Source: Mycolicibacterium sp. lyk4-40-TYG-92 (GTDB lineage: Bacteria; Actinomycetota; Actinomycetes; Mycobacteriales; Mycobacteriaceae). Taken from it: a DNA stretch of 64,000 nt. The notes beneath the pieces were generated by a model. The model was not told the DNA's origin and did not search any database. It saw nothing but the letters and a program-made list of their open reading frames with translations. Shown piece after piece: positions 1 to 8,541 of this stretch. The translations under genes were made by a program, and so were the position numbers. The stretch lies in assembly GCF_030209435.1 (NCBI RefSeq), contig NZ_JARVRX010000017.1, positions 186,001 to 250,000 on the forward strand. The letters are read 5' to 3'. Position 1 is the stretch's first letter, and each line of letters begins with the position of its first letter.

Positions 1-158
1 AGCTTCTTGTAGTCGCCGAGGTGCGCGCTGACCAGCTCGTCACCCTGGAGTTCAACCCACACCACCGAAACCTGCGGGCTGCCGTCGGCGTTCAAGGTCA
101 CCAGAGTCGCGTTGGCGCCGTCTCCGATGAGGGCGCGGGCTTCGTCGCTGAGTTGCAT
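1..158 (-). CDS. PPOX-class (pyridoxamine 5'-phosphate oxidase-like / F420-dependent) protein, 5' part only
   Basis: The first 52 codons of a minus-strand gene whose 3' part lies outside the window. The translation begins MQLSDEARALIGDG and continues with a stretch of the type ATLVTLNADGSPQVSVVWVE. That stretch is the typical first two strands of the split-barrel PPOX fold, which in mycobacteria binds FMN or F420 and reduces small molecules. The ATG is at 158. It is divergent from the DoxX-like gene starting at 276. Substrate and cofactor cannot be told from this fragment. Confidence 0.85.
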   Translation of the reverse strand, partial: MQLSDEARALIGDGANATLVTLNADGSPQVSVVWVELQGDELVSAHLGDYKK

Positions 159-275
159 GGCATCTACAAGGTATCTGCTTCCCCAGCCATTCCCGCCGGG
201 ACTGAGCTTGTGCGCCGGGAAGTTGGAGGTTTTCCCCGGGGACACCGGCGCATATTCATCACTAGCGTCAATCCG

Positions 276-1601
276 GTGAGCACGACGACCGGCGACGCGG
301 ACACTTTGACACCTACCGACCCCGACGAGATCTCGGCGCCCGAATGGACTGGCAAGCAGAAGCTGGCGTTCCGGCTGTTCTTCACCATCGGCGGCGGAAT
401 CCTGATCCTCTCGGTGTACGGCAATCTGGGCCTGAGCCTGTTGCTGGCCCCGCTTCTTCAGGGGCTCGCAAACCTGGGCAGTTTCGTCACCCGTGGCGAG
501 GGCGCGTACCTCAACATCAACGGCGGCGCTGATTCCATGGCGGAGTGGTGCCTGCACCTCGGCTGGATCCTGGTGGCCCTGGTGATCACCGCGGTGTGGA
601 CTGCGCTGGACCGGCATCGGCCCAACTACCGCGGCCTTGCCGCACTGCTGTTGGTGTTCGCCCGGTTCGGTCTGGCCGTCTCGATGCTGCTCTACGGTCT
701 GGCCAAGCTCATTCCGACGCAGATGGCCTACATGATGCTGCCCGGCTACCAGATCCAGATGGTCGGCGACGTCAGCCTGATGAACACGCTGTGGGGTTTC
801 ATGGGCGCCTCGGACCCCTACTCGGTGGCCGCCGGTCTGGTCGAATTCGTCGCCGGTGTCCTGTTGCTGTGGCGGCGAACGTGGCTGCTGGGCGCGCTGA
901 TCGCGATCGTGGCCATGGGCCAGGTGTTCCTGCTCAACCTCTTCTACGACGTCCCGGTGAAGCTGGTCTCCGGCCAGCTGTTGTTCATCGCCGTCGCGAT
1001 CACCACGCCGTACTGGCGAAGCCTGGCTCAAACGGTGTTCCAGCTTGGCACTCCCGAACCGGTGGCGCTGTGGCCGGCGTCCGGTTCCGGCAGGCGGTGG
1101 TTGCGCCGGACCGGCACCGTGGCGAAATTCACCATCGCCGGCGTCGTCACCGCGCTGGTCGCGACGTTCAGCGTCGTCACCTACCAGCAAATTCGGCACC
1201 GGGAATCGGACATCGACGGAGTCTGGCGCGCAACGTCATTCACGGTGGACGGCGAACAGGCGACGCTGCAGCAGACCTCGCCGTCACCGTGGACGAATGT
1301 CGGGATCGCCGACCGGGTCGGCGATTACACGAGCTTCGTCACCCAGGTCCCGGCGGGCTACGTGACCGTCTACCTGTTCGAGATCCACGACGACCGACTG
1401 GAGATCAAGAGGCACAAATCGGATCCGCCCATCGTGCTGCACTTTCGTCTGGACGGTCCCGACCGGCTGATGTTGACCGGCACGGTCGACGGCAAGCACA
1501 TCGAGGGCGACTATCAGCGACGGCACATGCAGCGCAGCGAGTCTCACTTCCGGCTGGTCCAGCCGGAGATCGAGGGTGGCCCGGCCAGTCGTCTGCCCTA
1601 G
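276..1601 (+). CDS. DoxX-like multi-pass membrane protein
   Basis: A protein of about 441 residues. After a short polar N-terminus it has hydrophobic helices (one begins FRLFFTIGGGILILSVYG), then a DoxX-like block in the middle (ARFGLAVSMLLYGLAKLIP and following helices), and ends in a soluble C-terminal domain after a last helix near residue 290. I chose the GTG at 276 because a TAGCGT hexamer at 263-268 sits exactly 7 nt upstream, the layout of a mycobacterial leaderless start; the frame stays open further upstream without a ribosome site. Its stop codon overlaps that of convergent fadD36 in the four bases CTAG. The function is unknown beyond membrane location; related proteins are linked to redox or thiol stress, which is only an inference here. 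Confidence 0.7.
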   Translation: MSTTTGDADTLTPTDPDEISAPEWTGKQKLAFRLFFTIGGGILILSVYGNLGLSLLLAPLLQGLANLGSFVTRGEGAYLNINGGADSMAEWCLHLGWILVALVITAVWTALDRHRPNYRGLAALLLVFARFGLAVSMLLYGLAKLIPTQMAYMMLPGYQIQMVGDVSLMNTLWGFMGASDPYSVAAGLVEFVAGVLLLWRRTWLLGALIAIVAMGQVFLLNLFYDVPVKLVSGQLLFIAVAITTPYWRSLAQTVFQLGTPEPVALWPASGSGRRWLRRTGTVAKFTIAGVVTALVATFSVVTYQQIRHRESDIDGVWRATSFTVDGEQATLQQTSPSPWTNVGIADRVGDYTSFVTQVPAGYVTVYLFEIHDDRLEIKRHKSDPPIVLHFRLDGPDRLMLTGTVDGKHIEGDYQRRHMQRSESHFRLVQPEIEGGPASRLP

Positions 1602-3004
1602 ACGAGGAGCTTCTTCTGCACCTTGCCCATGGCGTTGCGGGGCAGGCTGTCGACGAGGCGCACCTCGCGCGGTCGCTTGTGCACCGAAAGCTGCCCCGCG
1701 ACAAAGTCGATGAGTTCCTGCTCCGACGCGGAGCCGACCACGAACGCGACGATGCGCTGGCCGAGGTCGTCGTCCGGCACGCCGACCACGGCGGCCTCTG
1801 TGACGCCCGGGTGGCCCAGCAGTACGGTCTCGATCTCCCCGGCGCCGACCCGGAAACCACCGGACTTGATGAGGTCCACCGACTCGCGGCCGACGATGCG
1901 ATGCATGCCCTCGGCATCGATGACCGCGACGTCGCCGGTGCGGTACCAGCCGTCGTCTCCCAGCACCTCAGCCGTCGCGTCGGGCCGGTTGAGGTAGCCG
2001 CTGAACAGCGTCGGTGCGGAAACCTCCAGGCGCCCAATGGTTTCCCCGTCGTGCGGCACCGGTGAACCGTCCTCGGCAACCAGTCGGGTCTGCACGCCGT
2101 CCAGCGGCAACCCGACCCAACCGGGCCGGCGTTCGCCGTCGATTCGGGTCGACAGCGTGATCAGTGACTCGGTGCTTCCGTAGCGCTCCACCGGCGCATG
2201 CCCGGTGAGCCGCACGAGGTCGTCGAACACCGGCACCGGCAGCGCCGCACTGCCGGACACCAGCAGCCGGGCGCCCCGCAGCGCTTCAGCGGCCGCGGCA
2301 TCGGCCACCACGCGGGACCACACCGTCGGTACCCCGAAATACAGCGAGCCGCCCGCTGCGGCGTACGCGGCCGGAGTGGGTTTTCCGGTGTGCACGAAGC
2401 GATTTCCGATACGCAGCGAGCCGAGCAGCCCGAGGATCAGGCCATGCACGTGGAACAACGGCAGGCCGTGCACCAGGATGTCGGCGGGGGTCCAGGCCCA
2501 GGCCTTGGCCAGTGCGTCGATGTCGGCGGCGATGGCACGGCGGCTGATCAGCACGCCTTTGGGCAGACCCGTGGTGCCCGAGGTGTACATGATGAGCGCC
2601 GTTGAATCCGGCGAGGGCTCGGCGTAGCGATGCCACGACCGGGCGTGCAACCGCACCGGGATAACGGGTAGCCCTTCGGTTGCTCCTTCTTCTGCAGGCG
2701 CCTCCCCCAGCCACGCCTGCGCCCCGGAGTCGATGATCATGTGCCGGCGTTCGGCGGCGCCGACATCGGCCGGCACCGGCACTACCGGCACCCCCGCGAT
2801 GAGACAGCCTGCGATGGCCAGCACGGTCTTGGCGGTGGGCCGGGCCAGTACCGCCACCCGCGCAGCCCCTGCCACTCGCTCAGCCACCGACGTCGCAGCC
2901 CCGACCAGATCGCTGCGCGACAGGACCGCGCCGTCGATACGTACCGCGTCTTCGAGGTCGTGTCCGGCAGCGACAACGGCGGGGTTGAGGGAGGCCAGCA
3001 GCAT
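1598..3004 (-). CDS. fadD36: Acyl-CoA synthetase FadD36
   Basis: A 468-residue AMP-forming acyl-CoA synthetase that would activate a fatty acid through an acyl-adenylate and transfer it to CoA. Visible motifs are the P-loop YTSGTTGLPKG, the adenine motif YGSTE, YRTGD, and the C-terminal catalytic lysine in the GKVQKK tail. The N-terminus MLLASLNPAVVAA and overall sequence resemble M. tuberculosis Rv1193 (recalled). The ATG at 3004 has TAGCCT seven nt upstream, so the mRNA is probably leaderless. It is divergent from the NUDIX gene with only 23 bp between start codons. The substrate chain length is not predictable from sequence. Confidence 0.9.
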   Translation of the reverse strand: MLLASLNPAVVAAGHDLEDAVRIDGAVLSRSDLVGAATSVAERVAGAARVAVLARPTAKTVLAIAGCLIAGVPVVPVPADVGAAERRHMIIDSGAQAWLGEAPAEEGATEGLPVIPVRLHARSWHRYAEPSPDSTALIMYTSGTTGLPKGVLISRRAIAADIDALAKAWAWTPADILVHGLPLFHVHGLILGLLGSLRIGNRFVHTGKPTPAAYAAAGGSLYFGVPTVWSRVVADAAAAEALRGARLLVSGSAALPVPVFDDLVRLTGHAPVERYGSTESLITLSTRIDGERRPGWVGLPLDGVQTRLVAEDGSPVPHDGETIGRLEVSAPTLFSGYLNRPDATAEVLGDDGWYRTGDVAVIDAEGMHRIVGRESVDLIKSGGFRVGAGEIETVLLGHPGVTEAAVVGVPDDDLGQRIVAFVVGSASEQELIDFVAGQLSVHKRPREVRLVDSLPRNAMGKVQKKLLV

Positions 3005-3011
3005 GTGCGTG

Positions 3012-3021
3012 AGGCTACTCT
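3012..3021. promoter_or_regulatory. Overlapping divergent -10 elements of fadD36 and the NUDIX gene
   Basis: On the minus strand TAGCCT (3017-3012) lies 7 nt before the fadD36 ATG. On the plus strand TACTCT (3016-3021) lies 6 nt before the NUDIX GTG. The two hexamers share the TA at 3016-3017. Both fit the mycobacterial TAnnnT -10 with leaderless start spacing. Confidence 0.6.
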
Positions 3022-3027
3022 GGGCAG

Positions 3028-3576
3028 GTGGACCCGATCGAGAGACTGTCCAGTCGTGAGGTGTACCGCAACAACTGGATGTCGGTGCGCGAAGACGACA
3101 TCCGCCGCCCGGACGGCACCACCGGCATCTACGGAGTGGTGGACAAACCCACGTACGCCCTGGTGATCGCCCACGACGGCGACCGGTATCGCATGGTGGA
3201 GCAGTTTCGCTATCCAATTGGGCTGCGGCGCTGGGAATTTGTCCAGGGCACCGCGCCGGGGTCACTGGACGGCGACGAGCCCGCGCCCGCCGACCTGGCC
3301 GCGCAGGAACTCCGAGAGGAGACAGGGCTCCGTGCCGAGACGTGGGAAGTCCTGGGTCAACTGGACGTCGCACCGGGGATGTGCAGCCAACGCGGCTGGG
3401 CCTATCTGGCGACGGCCATTACCGAGGGCGAACACGAACGTGAGCATGAAGAGCAGGACATGCACAGCGAGTGGTTCACCGCCGACGAGATCGAGGACAT
3501 GATCCGCCGCGGGGACATCACCGACGCGCAGACGCTCGCGGCGTGGACTCTGCTGCGGCTGCACACGGCTCGGTAA
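3028..3576 (+). CDS. NUDIX hydrolase (ADP-ribose pyrophosphatase-like)
   Basis: A 182-residue NUDIX protein. The Nudix box occupies roughly residues 77-100, with core ELREETGL following PADLAAQ; it coordinates the metals that cleave a nucleoside diphosphate linked to another moiety. The upstream segment (EQFRYPIGLRRWEFVQG) and the GM..QRG.AYLA segment after the box look like ADP-ribose or NDP-sugar pyrophosphatases rather than MutT. The GTG at 3028 follows TACTCT by 6 nt and no Shine-Dalgarno is visible, so it is probably leaderless. It shares a promoter region with fadD36. Confidence 0.85.
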   Translation: MDPIERLSSREVYRNNWMSVREDDIRRPDGTTGIYGVVDKPTYALVIAHDGDRYRMVEQFRYPIGLRRWEFVQGTAPGSLDGDEPAPADLAAQELREETGLRAETWEVLGQLDVAPGMCSQRGWAYLATAITEGEHEREHEEQDMHSEWFTADEIEDMIRRGDITDAQTLAAWTLLRLHTAR

Positions 3577-3674
3577 GGCGATCCTGCCAACTCGGGTAAA
3601 CATCACGCCACCTGGGATGATGCCGTTCCGGCCACCTGTTGATGTGGGCATAACACCCAGCAGGAGGCAACGAC

Positions 3675-3920
3675 ATGAAGACGACGAGCCGTTTCACACA
3701 GCAGCCGGTGGGTCGTTACGTTCTCGCAGGCGCACTCGGTGTCGGAATTCTGGTGTCCCCGATCGTGTGGTCGTTCACCGACGGCGAGCAAAAGGCGCTA
3801 CCGGAAACCGTTGTGGCATCACACAACAACCACGGCATCGATCAGTTGCAGTGGCTGCAGGACATTCAGCCGCACGCTCAGGCACCGCGCGTCGACACCA
3901 CGGTGCACCAGAGCCAGTGA
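3675..3920 (+). CDS. Small secreted or membrane-anchored hypothetical protein
   Basis: 81 residues. The ATG follows a good Shine-Dalgarno (AGGAGG, 6-7 nt spacing). The N-terminus is basic, followed by one hydrophobic stretch (YVLAGALGVGILVSPIVWSF, about residues 15-34), then a polar tail rich in His and Gln. This could be an uncleaved signal anchor or a signal peptide without a clear cleavage site. I do not recognise a family. It lies between the NUDIX gene and the dioxygenase with its own ribosome site. Confidence 0.65.
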   Translation: MKTTSRFTQQPVGRYVLAGALGVGILVSPIVWSFTDGEQKALPETVVASHNNHGIDQLQWLQDIQPHAQAPRVDTTVHQSQ

Positions 3921-3965
3921 TTCGCGATTCCGGCCGGCGCCGTTGTGCGCGAAGGATTTCGGCAC

Positions 3966-3996
3966 TTGATCTCAACCATGGTTGAGGTTCTAGCGT
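3966..3996 (+). promoter_or_regulatory. MerR-family-type promoter with perfect palindrome in a 19-bp spacer
   Basis: TTGATC (3966-3971), a 19-bp spacer, and TAGCGT (3991-3996). The perfect 16-bp palindrome CTCAACCATGGTTGAG (3971-3986) fills the spacer. An over-long spacer with a central palindrome is the established architecture of MerR/SoxR-family activated promoters. The -10 ends 7 nt before the GTG at 4004. Confidence 0.7.
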
Positions 3997-4003
3997 CGAA
4001 CGC

Positions 4004-5023
4004 GTGACCCGACCAGACGTGATAGTCGACCGTGTCGTCCTGCAGGACGGCTTCGTCCCAGTGATAGACATCAGCAGCGCCCGCAGCGGAGACGCGGCGC
4101 ACCGCCAGGCGGTGGCCGACGCGATCGGTCGGTGCTGCGAGAGCAGTGGTTTCCTGATCCTGGTCGGGCACGGCGTGCCGTACAAGGCCATCAGCGACGT
4201 CAAGCGTGCCTTGCGCGAGTTCTTCGCCCTGCCGCAGGTCGGCAAGGACCGCGCCCGGGCAGTGCCCGGCGACCCGCTGGCCCGTGGCTTCAGCAGCGCA
4301 GGCAAGCTCGCGGCCACCAACGACGGCGCGGACGTCGAGGCCGAACACCAGGCACCGGACCGCGTCGAGAAGTTCGTCCACTTCCCGCTCGGCAACCCCG
4401 AAGGACTACGCGGCGACGGCTGGACCGACGAGCGGGTGGCGGTCGCCGAACGGTGGCCCGAACTCCCGGGCTTTCGCGTGGCCTACGAACGCTATTACGC
4501 CGAGATGGAACTGCTGGCGACCGAATTGTCCCGGCTGTTCGCGCTCGCCCTTGGCCTGCGCGAAGACTGGTTCGACGCATCGATCGACCGGCACAACTCC
4601 AACCTGATGGCCAACTATTACCCCGCCGACGACCGGCCGGCCGGCGAAATCCGGCTGAGCCAGCACACGGACTGGGGCAATCTCACGATCCTGTTGCAGG
4701 ACGAATCGCAACGCGGGCTACAGGTTTGGAGTGACCGCGGCGAATGGCTCGATGTGCCCGTGGTTCCCGGCGCGTTCGTCATCAACATCGGTGACCTGCT
4801 GGCGCGGTGGACCAACGACCGCTGGGTCAGCACCGTGCACCGTGTGGTGAGCAACGGTGCCGGCGGAGAGCGGTTCAGCCTGCCGTTCTTCCACCAGCCC
4901 AATTTCGACGCCGTCATCGAGTGCATCCCCACCTGCGCGACAGCAGACAATCCGCCGCGCTACGAGCCGGTGGTGTCGGGGCCGTATCTGCTCGACAAGT
5001 TCAAGCTCGCTTACGCCCTCTAG
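4004..5023 (+). CDS. 2-oxoglutarate/Fe(II)-dependent dioxygenase, isopenicillin-N-synthase family
   Basis: 339 residues. The N-terminal DIOX_N region (GFVPVIDISSARSG, residues 14-27) is followed by the double-stranded beta-helix core. The iron ligands are visible as HTDWGN (His-x-Asp) and the distal His in VSTVHRVVSN. The RFSLPFF segment supplies the Arg-x-Ser that binds 2-oxoglutarate. Such enzymes hydroxylate, desaturate or cyclise small molecules; the substrate is unknown. The GTG at 4004 has no ribosome site but sits 7 nt after a -10 element, so it is probably leaderless and controlled by a MerR-type activator. It converges on putA with an 8-bp gap. Confidence 0.88.
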   Translation: MTRPDVIVDRVVLQDGFVPVIDISSARSGDAAHRQAVADAIGRCCESSGFLILVGHGVPYKAISDVKRALREFFALPQVGKDRARAVPGDPLARGFSSAGKLAATNDGADVEAEHQAPDRVEKFVHFPLGNPEGLRGDGWTDERVAVAERWPELPGFRVAYERYYAEMELLATELSRLFALALGLREDWFDASIDRHNSNLMANYYPADDRPAGEIRLSQHTDWGNLTILLQDESQRGLQVWSDRGEWLDVPVVPGAFVINIGDLLARWTNDRWVSTVHRVVSNGAGGERFSLPFFHQPNFDAVIECIPTCATADNPPRYEPVVSGPYLLDKFKLAYAL

Positions 5024-5031
5024 GCGCGACG

Positions 5032-8000
5032 TCACCGAAACAGGTTCTCGGACAACGGCGTCGGAGAGCCGAAGCGGTGCGCCGTCACCGCGATCGCCTG
5101 CTCGTGCAGGAAAGTCAGCAGCTCGATCCGCCCGGCTTCGACCACCGGCCCCGCGTAGAGCGCGATACCGACATTGCCGGCGCTGTCACGTGCGAACTGT
5201 TCGCGGCTGCCGCCGAGCAGGCGAACCCGGCCAGGAGCGTTGTCGCGCAGGGTGTTCCGCCATGACGCCGAATCTTCCAGCCTGCAGACGACGCCGGCCG
5301 TTGCCAGTGCGTCGACAATCGCCGGATCGAGCGGAACCGGAGTGGAGACAGTGACACCGGAACCGGTCAGGATTCCCGCCCCCACCACGCGCAGTACGGC
5401 CGCCGGATCAGCATTCTCGGTGCGCACCGTCACCGGCACCGACAGGTAGCGGAAGACGTTCTTCTCCGCGATCAGGCCCGACACATCGCGCGCGACGCCG
5501 AACTCCGTCGCCCAGGCATGTGCGTCGGATCCGAAGGACCGTTCGAGGAACTCCAGTTCTCCGGGTGCCGACCCGACAGCCGGTGCGGCGTCGAGGATCG
5601 CTCGCACCGGTGGCGACACCGGGGCCGTCTGCGTCGCCCGGGCGGAACGCCAATCACTCAGCCCGATCAGGTAATTCGGGCCACCGGCCTTCGCGCCCGC
5701 ACCGACCGCCGACTTCTTCCACCCGCCGAAGGGCTGACGCCGCACGATCGCGCCGACGGTCGAGCGGTTCACATAGGCGTTGCCGGCCTCGACCCGGTCG
5801 AGCCACCGTTCGATCTCATCGCGGTCCAGGCTGTACAGCCCTGCCGTCAGCCCGTAGTCGACCTCGTTCTGAATGGCGATCGCCTCGTCGAGGTCAGCGG
5901 CGGCGATGAGGCCCAGAACCGGACCGAAGTACTCGGTGCGGTGGAACTCCGAGCCACGCCGCACTCCGGTCTTCACTCCCGGTGACCAGAGCCGTCCGCT
6001 GTCATCGAGTTGGCGCGGCTCCACCAGCCACCGCTCCCCGGGCGAGAGCTGCGTGAGGGCCCGCAGCAGCTTGCCGTGCGCAGGCTCGATGATGGGTCCC
6101 ATCTGCGCGGTCGGGTCTGACGGGTAGCCGACCTTCAACGAAGTGACGGCATCGACCAGCTGGTCGCGGAACCGCGCCGACCGGGCGACGGAGCCCACGA
6201 GAATGCCGAGCGACGCTGCCGAACACTTTTGTCCCGCATGCCCGAAGGCCGAGTACACCAGGTCCTTCACCGCGAGATCGAGATCGGCATGTGGGGTGAC
6301 GATGATGGAGTTCTTGCCGCTGGTCTCGGCCAGCAGTGGCAAGTCGGGCCGGAAGCTGCGGAACAGTTCCGCGGTTTCGAACGCGCCGGTGAGGACCAGG
6401 CGGCCAACCCGCGGGTCGGACACCAATTGCGTACCGAGCTCGCCCTCATCAAGGTGCACCAGCTGCAGCACGTCGCGCGGCACGCCTGCGTCCCAAAGCG
6501 CCTGCACCATAACGGATCCGCACCGCTGGGCCTGAATGGCAGGTTTGATGATGACAGGACTGCCCGCGGCCAGCGCGGCCAATGCCGATCCGGCGGGGAT
6601 CGCGACCGGGAAGTTCCATGGCGGCGTGACCACCACCAACCCGGCCGGCGCCGCGACGGCACCGTCGATGGCGTCGAGATCCCCCGCCTGCGTCGCATAG
6701 TAATTCGCGAAGTCGATAGCCTCGGAGACCTCTGGATCGCCCTGGTCCAGCGTCTTGCCGCATTCGGACGCCATCACCTCCAGCAATTGCGCCCGCGCTG
6801 CCTCGAGTGTTCCCGCCGCGCGCCGAAGGACCGCTGCCCGGTCTGTACCGGTCAACGCAGCCCATGTCGCGCCCGCGGTCACACCATCGGCGATGATCCC
6901 GTCGAGCGCCGTCGCGCTCGACACGGTGTGCTCGGCGACCAACTCGGCTCCGGCCATCGACGCGGCGATCCGCTCGGTGATCGCCCGCCCCCACAGTCGA
7001 TTTCCGGGCAGGGCCGGATCGGTGTCGGCGACATTCGCGAACTCCCCGGCCGGGCTCATCGCTGCCCACGGATCGTCGGTGCGACGATCCTGGCGACGGT
7101 TGGGTGCCGGAACGACGTCAGCGGACTTCCCCAACTCGGCGAGCGACGCGACGAAACGGTCCTGCTCGCGCTGGAACAGCGACTGGTCGTCGTGCAGCTC
7201 GAACACCGCGGACATGAAATTGTCCTGGCTGGCGCCCTCCTCCAGCCGCCGTACGAGGTAGGCGATCGCGACATCAAAGTCCTTGGGGTGCACCACCGGT
7301 ACGTACAACAGCAGACCGCCGACGGTGCGCCGGACGGCTTCGGCCTGAGCCTCGGCCATCCCCAGCAGCATCTCGAACTCCACACGATCCCGGACGCCGC
7401 GACGCCCGGCGAGCGCCCACGCATAGGCGATGTCGAAGAGGTTGTGCCCGGCGACACCGATCCGCACATTCGCGGTGTGGTCGGGCTGCAGCGCGTAATC
7501 CAGCACCCGCTTGTAGTTGGTGTCGGTGTCCTGTTTCGTCGCGAAGGTCGCCACGGGCCAGCCGTGCAGCGAGGCCTCCACGTGCTCCATCGGAAGGTTC
7601 GCACCTTTGACCAGCCGAACCTTGATGCCCGCGCCACCGCGCTCGCGGCGCGCACGAGCCCAGTCCTGCAGGCGCATCATCGCGCTCAGCGCGTCGGGCA
7701 GATACGCCTGCAAGACGATCCCGGCCTCGAGGTCCAGCAATTCGGCCCGGTCCAGCAGCTTGGTGAACACCGCGATCGTCAGCTCCAGGTCGCGGTACTC
7801 CTCCATGTCGAGGTTGATGAACTTCTTCGTCGGCGCGGTCGCCGCCTGGGTGAACAACGGCAGCAGGTTCGCCGCGATGTGGTCGACGGCTTCGTCGAAC
7901 GCCCACGGCGAGTGCGGCGGCACGGTGGCCGAAACCTTGATCGACACGTAGTCGACGTCGGCGCGGGCGAGCAGCTGTTCGGTGCCCTTCAGCCGCCGGG

Positions 8001-8472
8001 CCGCCTCGGCCCGGCCGAGCACGGCCTCACCGAGGAGGTTGATGTTGAGGCTGACACCACGCTCGCGGATACGTGCGATGGATCGGCCGAGGCGGGCATC
8101 GGTCGCGTCGACGAGAAGGTGACCGACCATCTGTCGCAACGCTTTCCGGGCGACCGGGATGACCAGGCCGGGCGCGATCACCGACACCAGGGCACCGAGC
8201 TTGATCAACAGCCGTTCATGCGGCGGCAGGAAGCCAGGGGCGTTACGCGCGAGGGCACGCAGGTTGGCTGCTGCGACCCGGTGGTCTTCGGGCCGGATCA
8301 CGCGGTCGACGAAGCCGACGGTGAAATCCAGTCCGCTCGGGTCGCGCAGAACGTCTGCCAATCGCCGGCCGGCCGGGGCGACGGGCAGGCGGGCTGATTC
8401 GTCGAGCCAGGACCGGACCTGGGCTACGACCTCGGTCAGCAGGTCGTCCTTCTCACGGCTCAGCTGTGTCAT
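5032..8472 (-). CDS. putA: Bifunctional proline dehydrogenase / glutamate-semialdehyde dehydrogenase PutA (type B)
   Basis: A protein of about 1146 residues that oxidises proline to pyrroline-5-carboxylate (FAD) and then glutamate semialdehyde to glutamate (NAD+). The N-terminal TIM-barrel PRODH spans about residues 30-460 (RLVKGANLPMEH, KQDTDTNYKR). The ALDH domain follows to about 960, with catalytic Cys near 750 in GHAGQKCSAAS and Glu in LAETSGKNS. A further C-terminal region resembles the inactive ALDH-like extension of type-B PutA. I chose the ATG at 8472 (MTQLSREKDD) because upstream codons run into the divergent LysR promoter. No DNA-binding ribbon-helix-helix is seen, so control is likely by the adjacent LysR protein. 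Confidence 0.93.
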   Translation of the reverse strand: MTQLSREKDDLLTEVVAQVRSWLDESARLPVAPAGRRLADVLRDPSGLDFTVGFVDRVIRPEDHRVAAANLRALARNAPGFLPPHERLLIKLGALVSVIAPGLVIPVARKALRQMVGHLLVDATDARLGRSIARIRERGVSLNINLLGEAVLGRAEAARRLKGTEQLLARADVDYVSIKVSATVPPHSPWAFDEAVDHIAANLLPLFTQAATAPTKKFINLDMEEYRDLELTIAVFTKLLDRAELLDLEAGIVLQAYLPDALSAMMRLQDWARARRERGGAGIKVRLVKGANLPMEHVEASLHGWPVATFATKQDTDTNYKRVLDYALQPDHTANVRIGVAGHNLFDIAYAWALAGRRGVRDRVEFEMLLGMAEAQAEAVRRTVGGLLLYVPVVHPKDFDVAIAYLVRRLEEGASQDNFMSAVFELHDDQSLFQREQDRFVASLAELGKSADVVPAPNRRQDRRTDDPWAAMSPAGEFANVADTDPALPGNRLWGRAITERIAASMAGAELVAEHTVSSATALDGIIADGVTAGATWAALTGTDRAAVLRRAAGTLEAARAQLLEVMASECGKTLDQGDPEVSEAIDFANYYATQAGDLDAIDGAVAAPAGLVVVTPPWNFPVAIPAGSALAALAAGSPVIIKPAIQAQRCGSVMVQALWDAGVPRDVLQLVHLDEGELGTQLVSDPRVGRLVLTGAFETAELFRSFRPDLPLLAETSGKNSIIVTPHADLDLAVKDLVYSAFGHAGQKCSAASLGILVGSVARSARFRDQLVDAVTSLKVGYPSDPTAQMGPIIEPAHGKLLRALTQLSPGERWLVEPRQLDDSGRLWSPGVKTGVRRGSEFHRTEYFGPVLGLIAAADLDEAIAIQNEVDYGLTAGLYSLDRDEIERWLDRVEAGNAYVNRSTVGAIVRRQPFGGWKKSAVGAGAKAGGPNYLIGLSDWRSARATQTAPVSPPVRAILDAAPAVGSAPGELEFLERSFGSDAHAWATEFGVARDVSGLIAEKNVFRYLSVPVTVRTENADPAAVLRVVGAGILTGSGVTVSTPVPLDPAIVDALATAGVVCRLEDSASWRNTLRDNAPGRVRLLGGSREQFARDSAGNVGIALYAGPVVEAGRIELLTFLHEQAIAVTAHRFGSPTPLSENLFR

Positions 8473-8541
8473 CTGTCCATCATGAGCGCGCCAGACACTT
8501 AAAATAAAGCGATGATTTCTGACAGGAAAGCTTAAGTAGGA
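8473..8541. promoter_or_regulatory. putA / lysR divergent promoter region
   Basis: This 69-bp region is clearly AT-richer than its surroundings. It contains the inverted halves ACTTAA (8497-8502) and TTAAGT (8532-8537), a plausible LysR-type operator between the divergent starts. An AGG a few nt before the lysR ATG may serve as a weak ribosome site. Confidence 0.45.

Noticed and set aside
6229..8397. A 722-codon open frame on the plus strand
   Set aside because: It lies entirely antisense to putA, whose protein has all domain motifs; the Arg/Gly/Asp-rich translation is a GC-rich mirror artefact.
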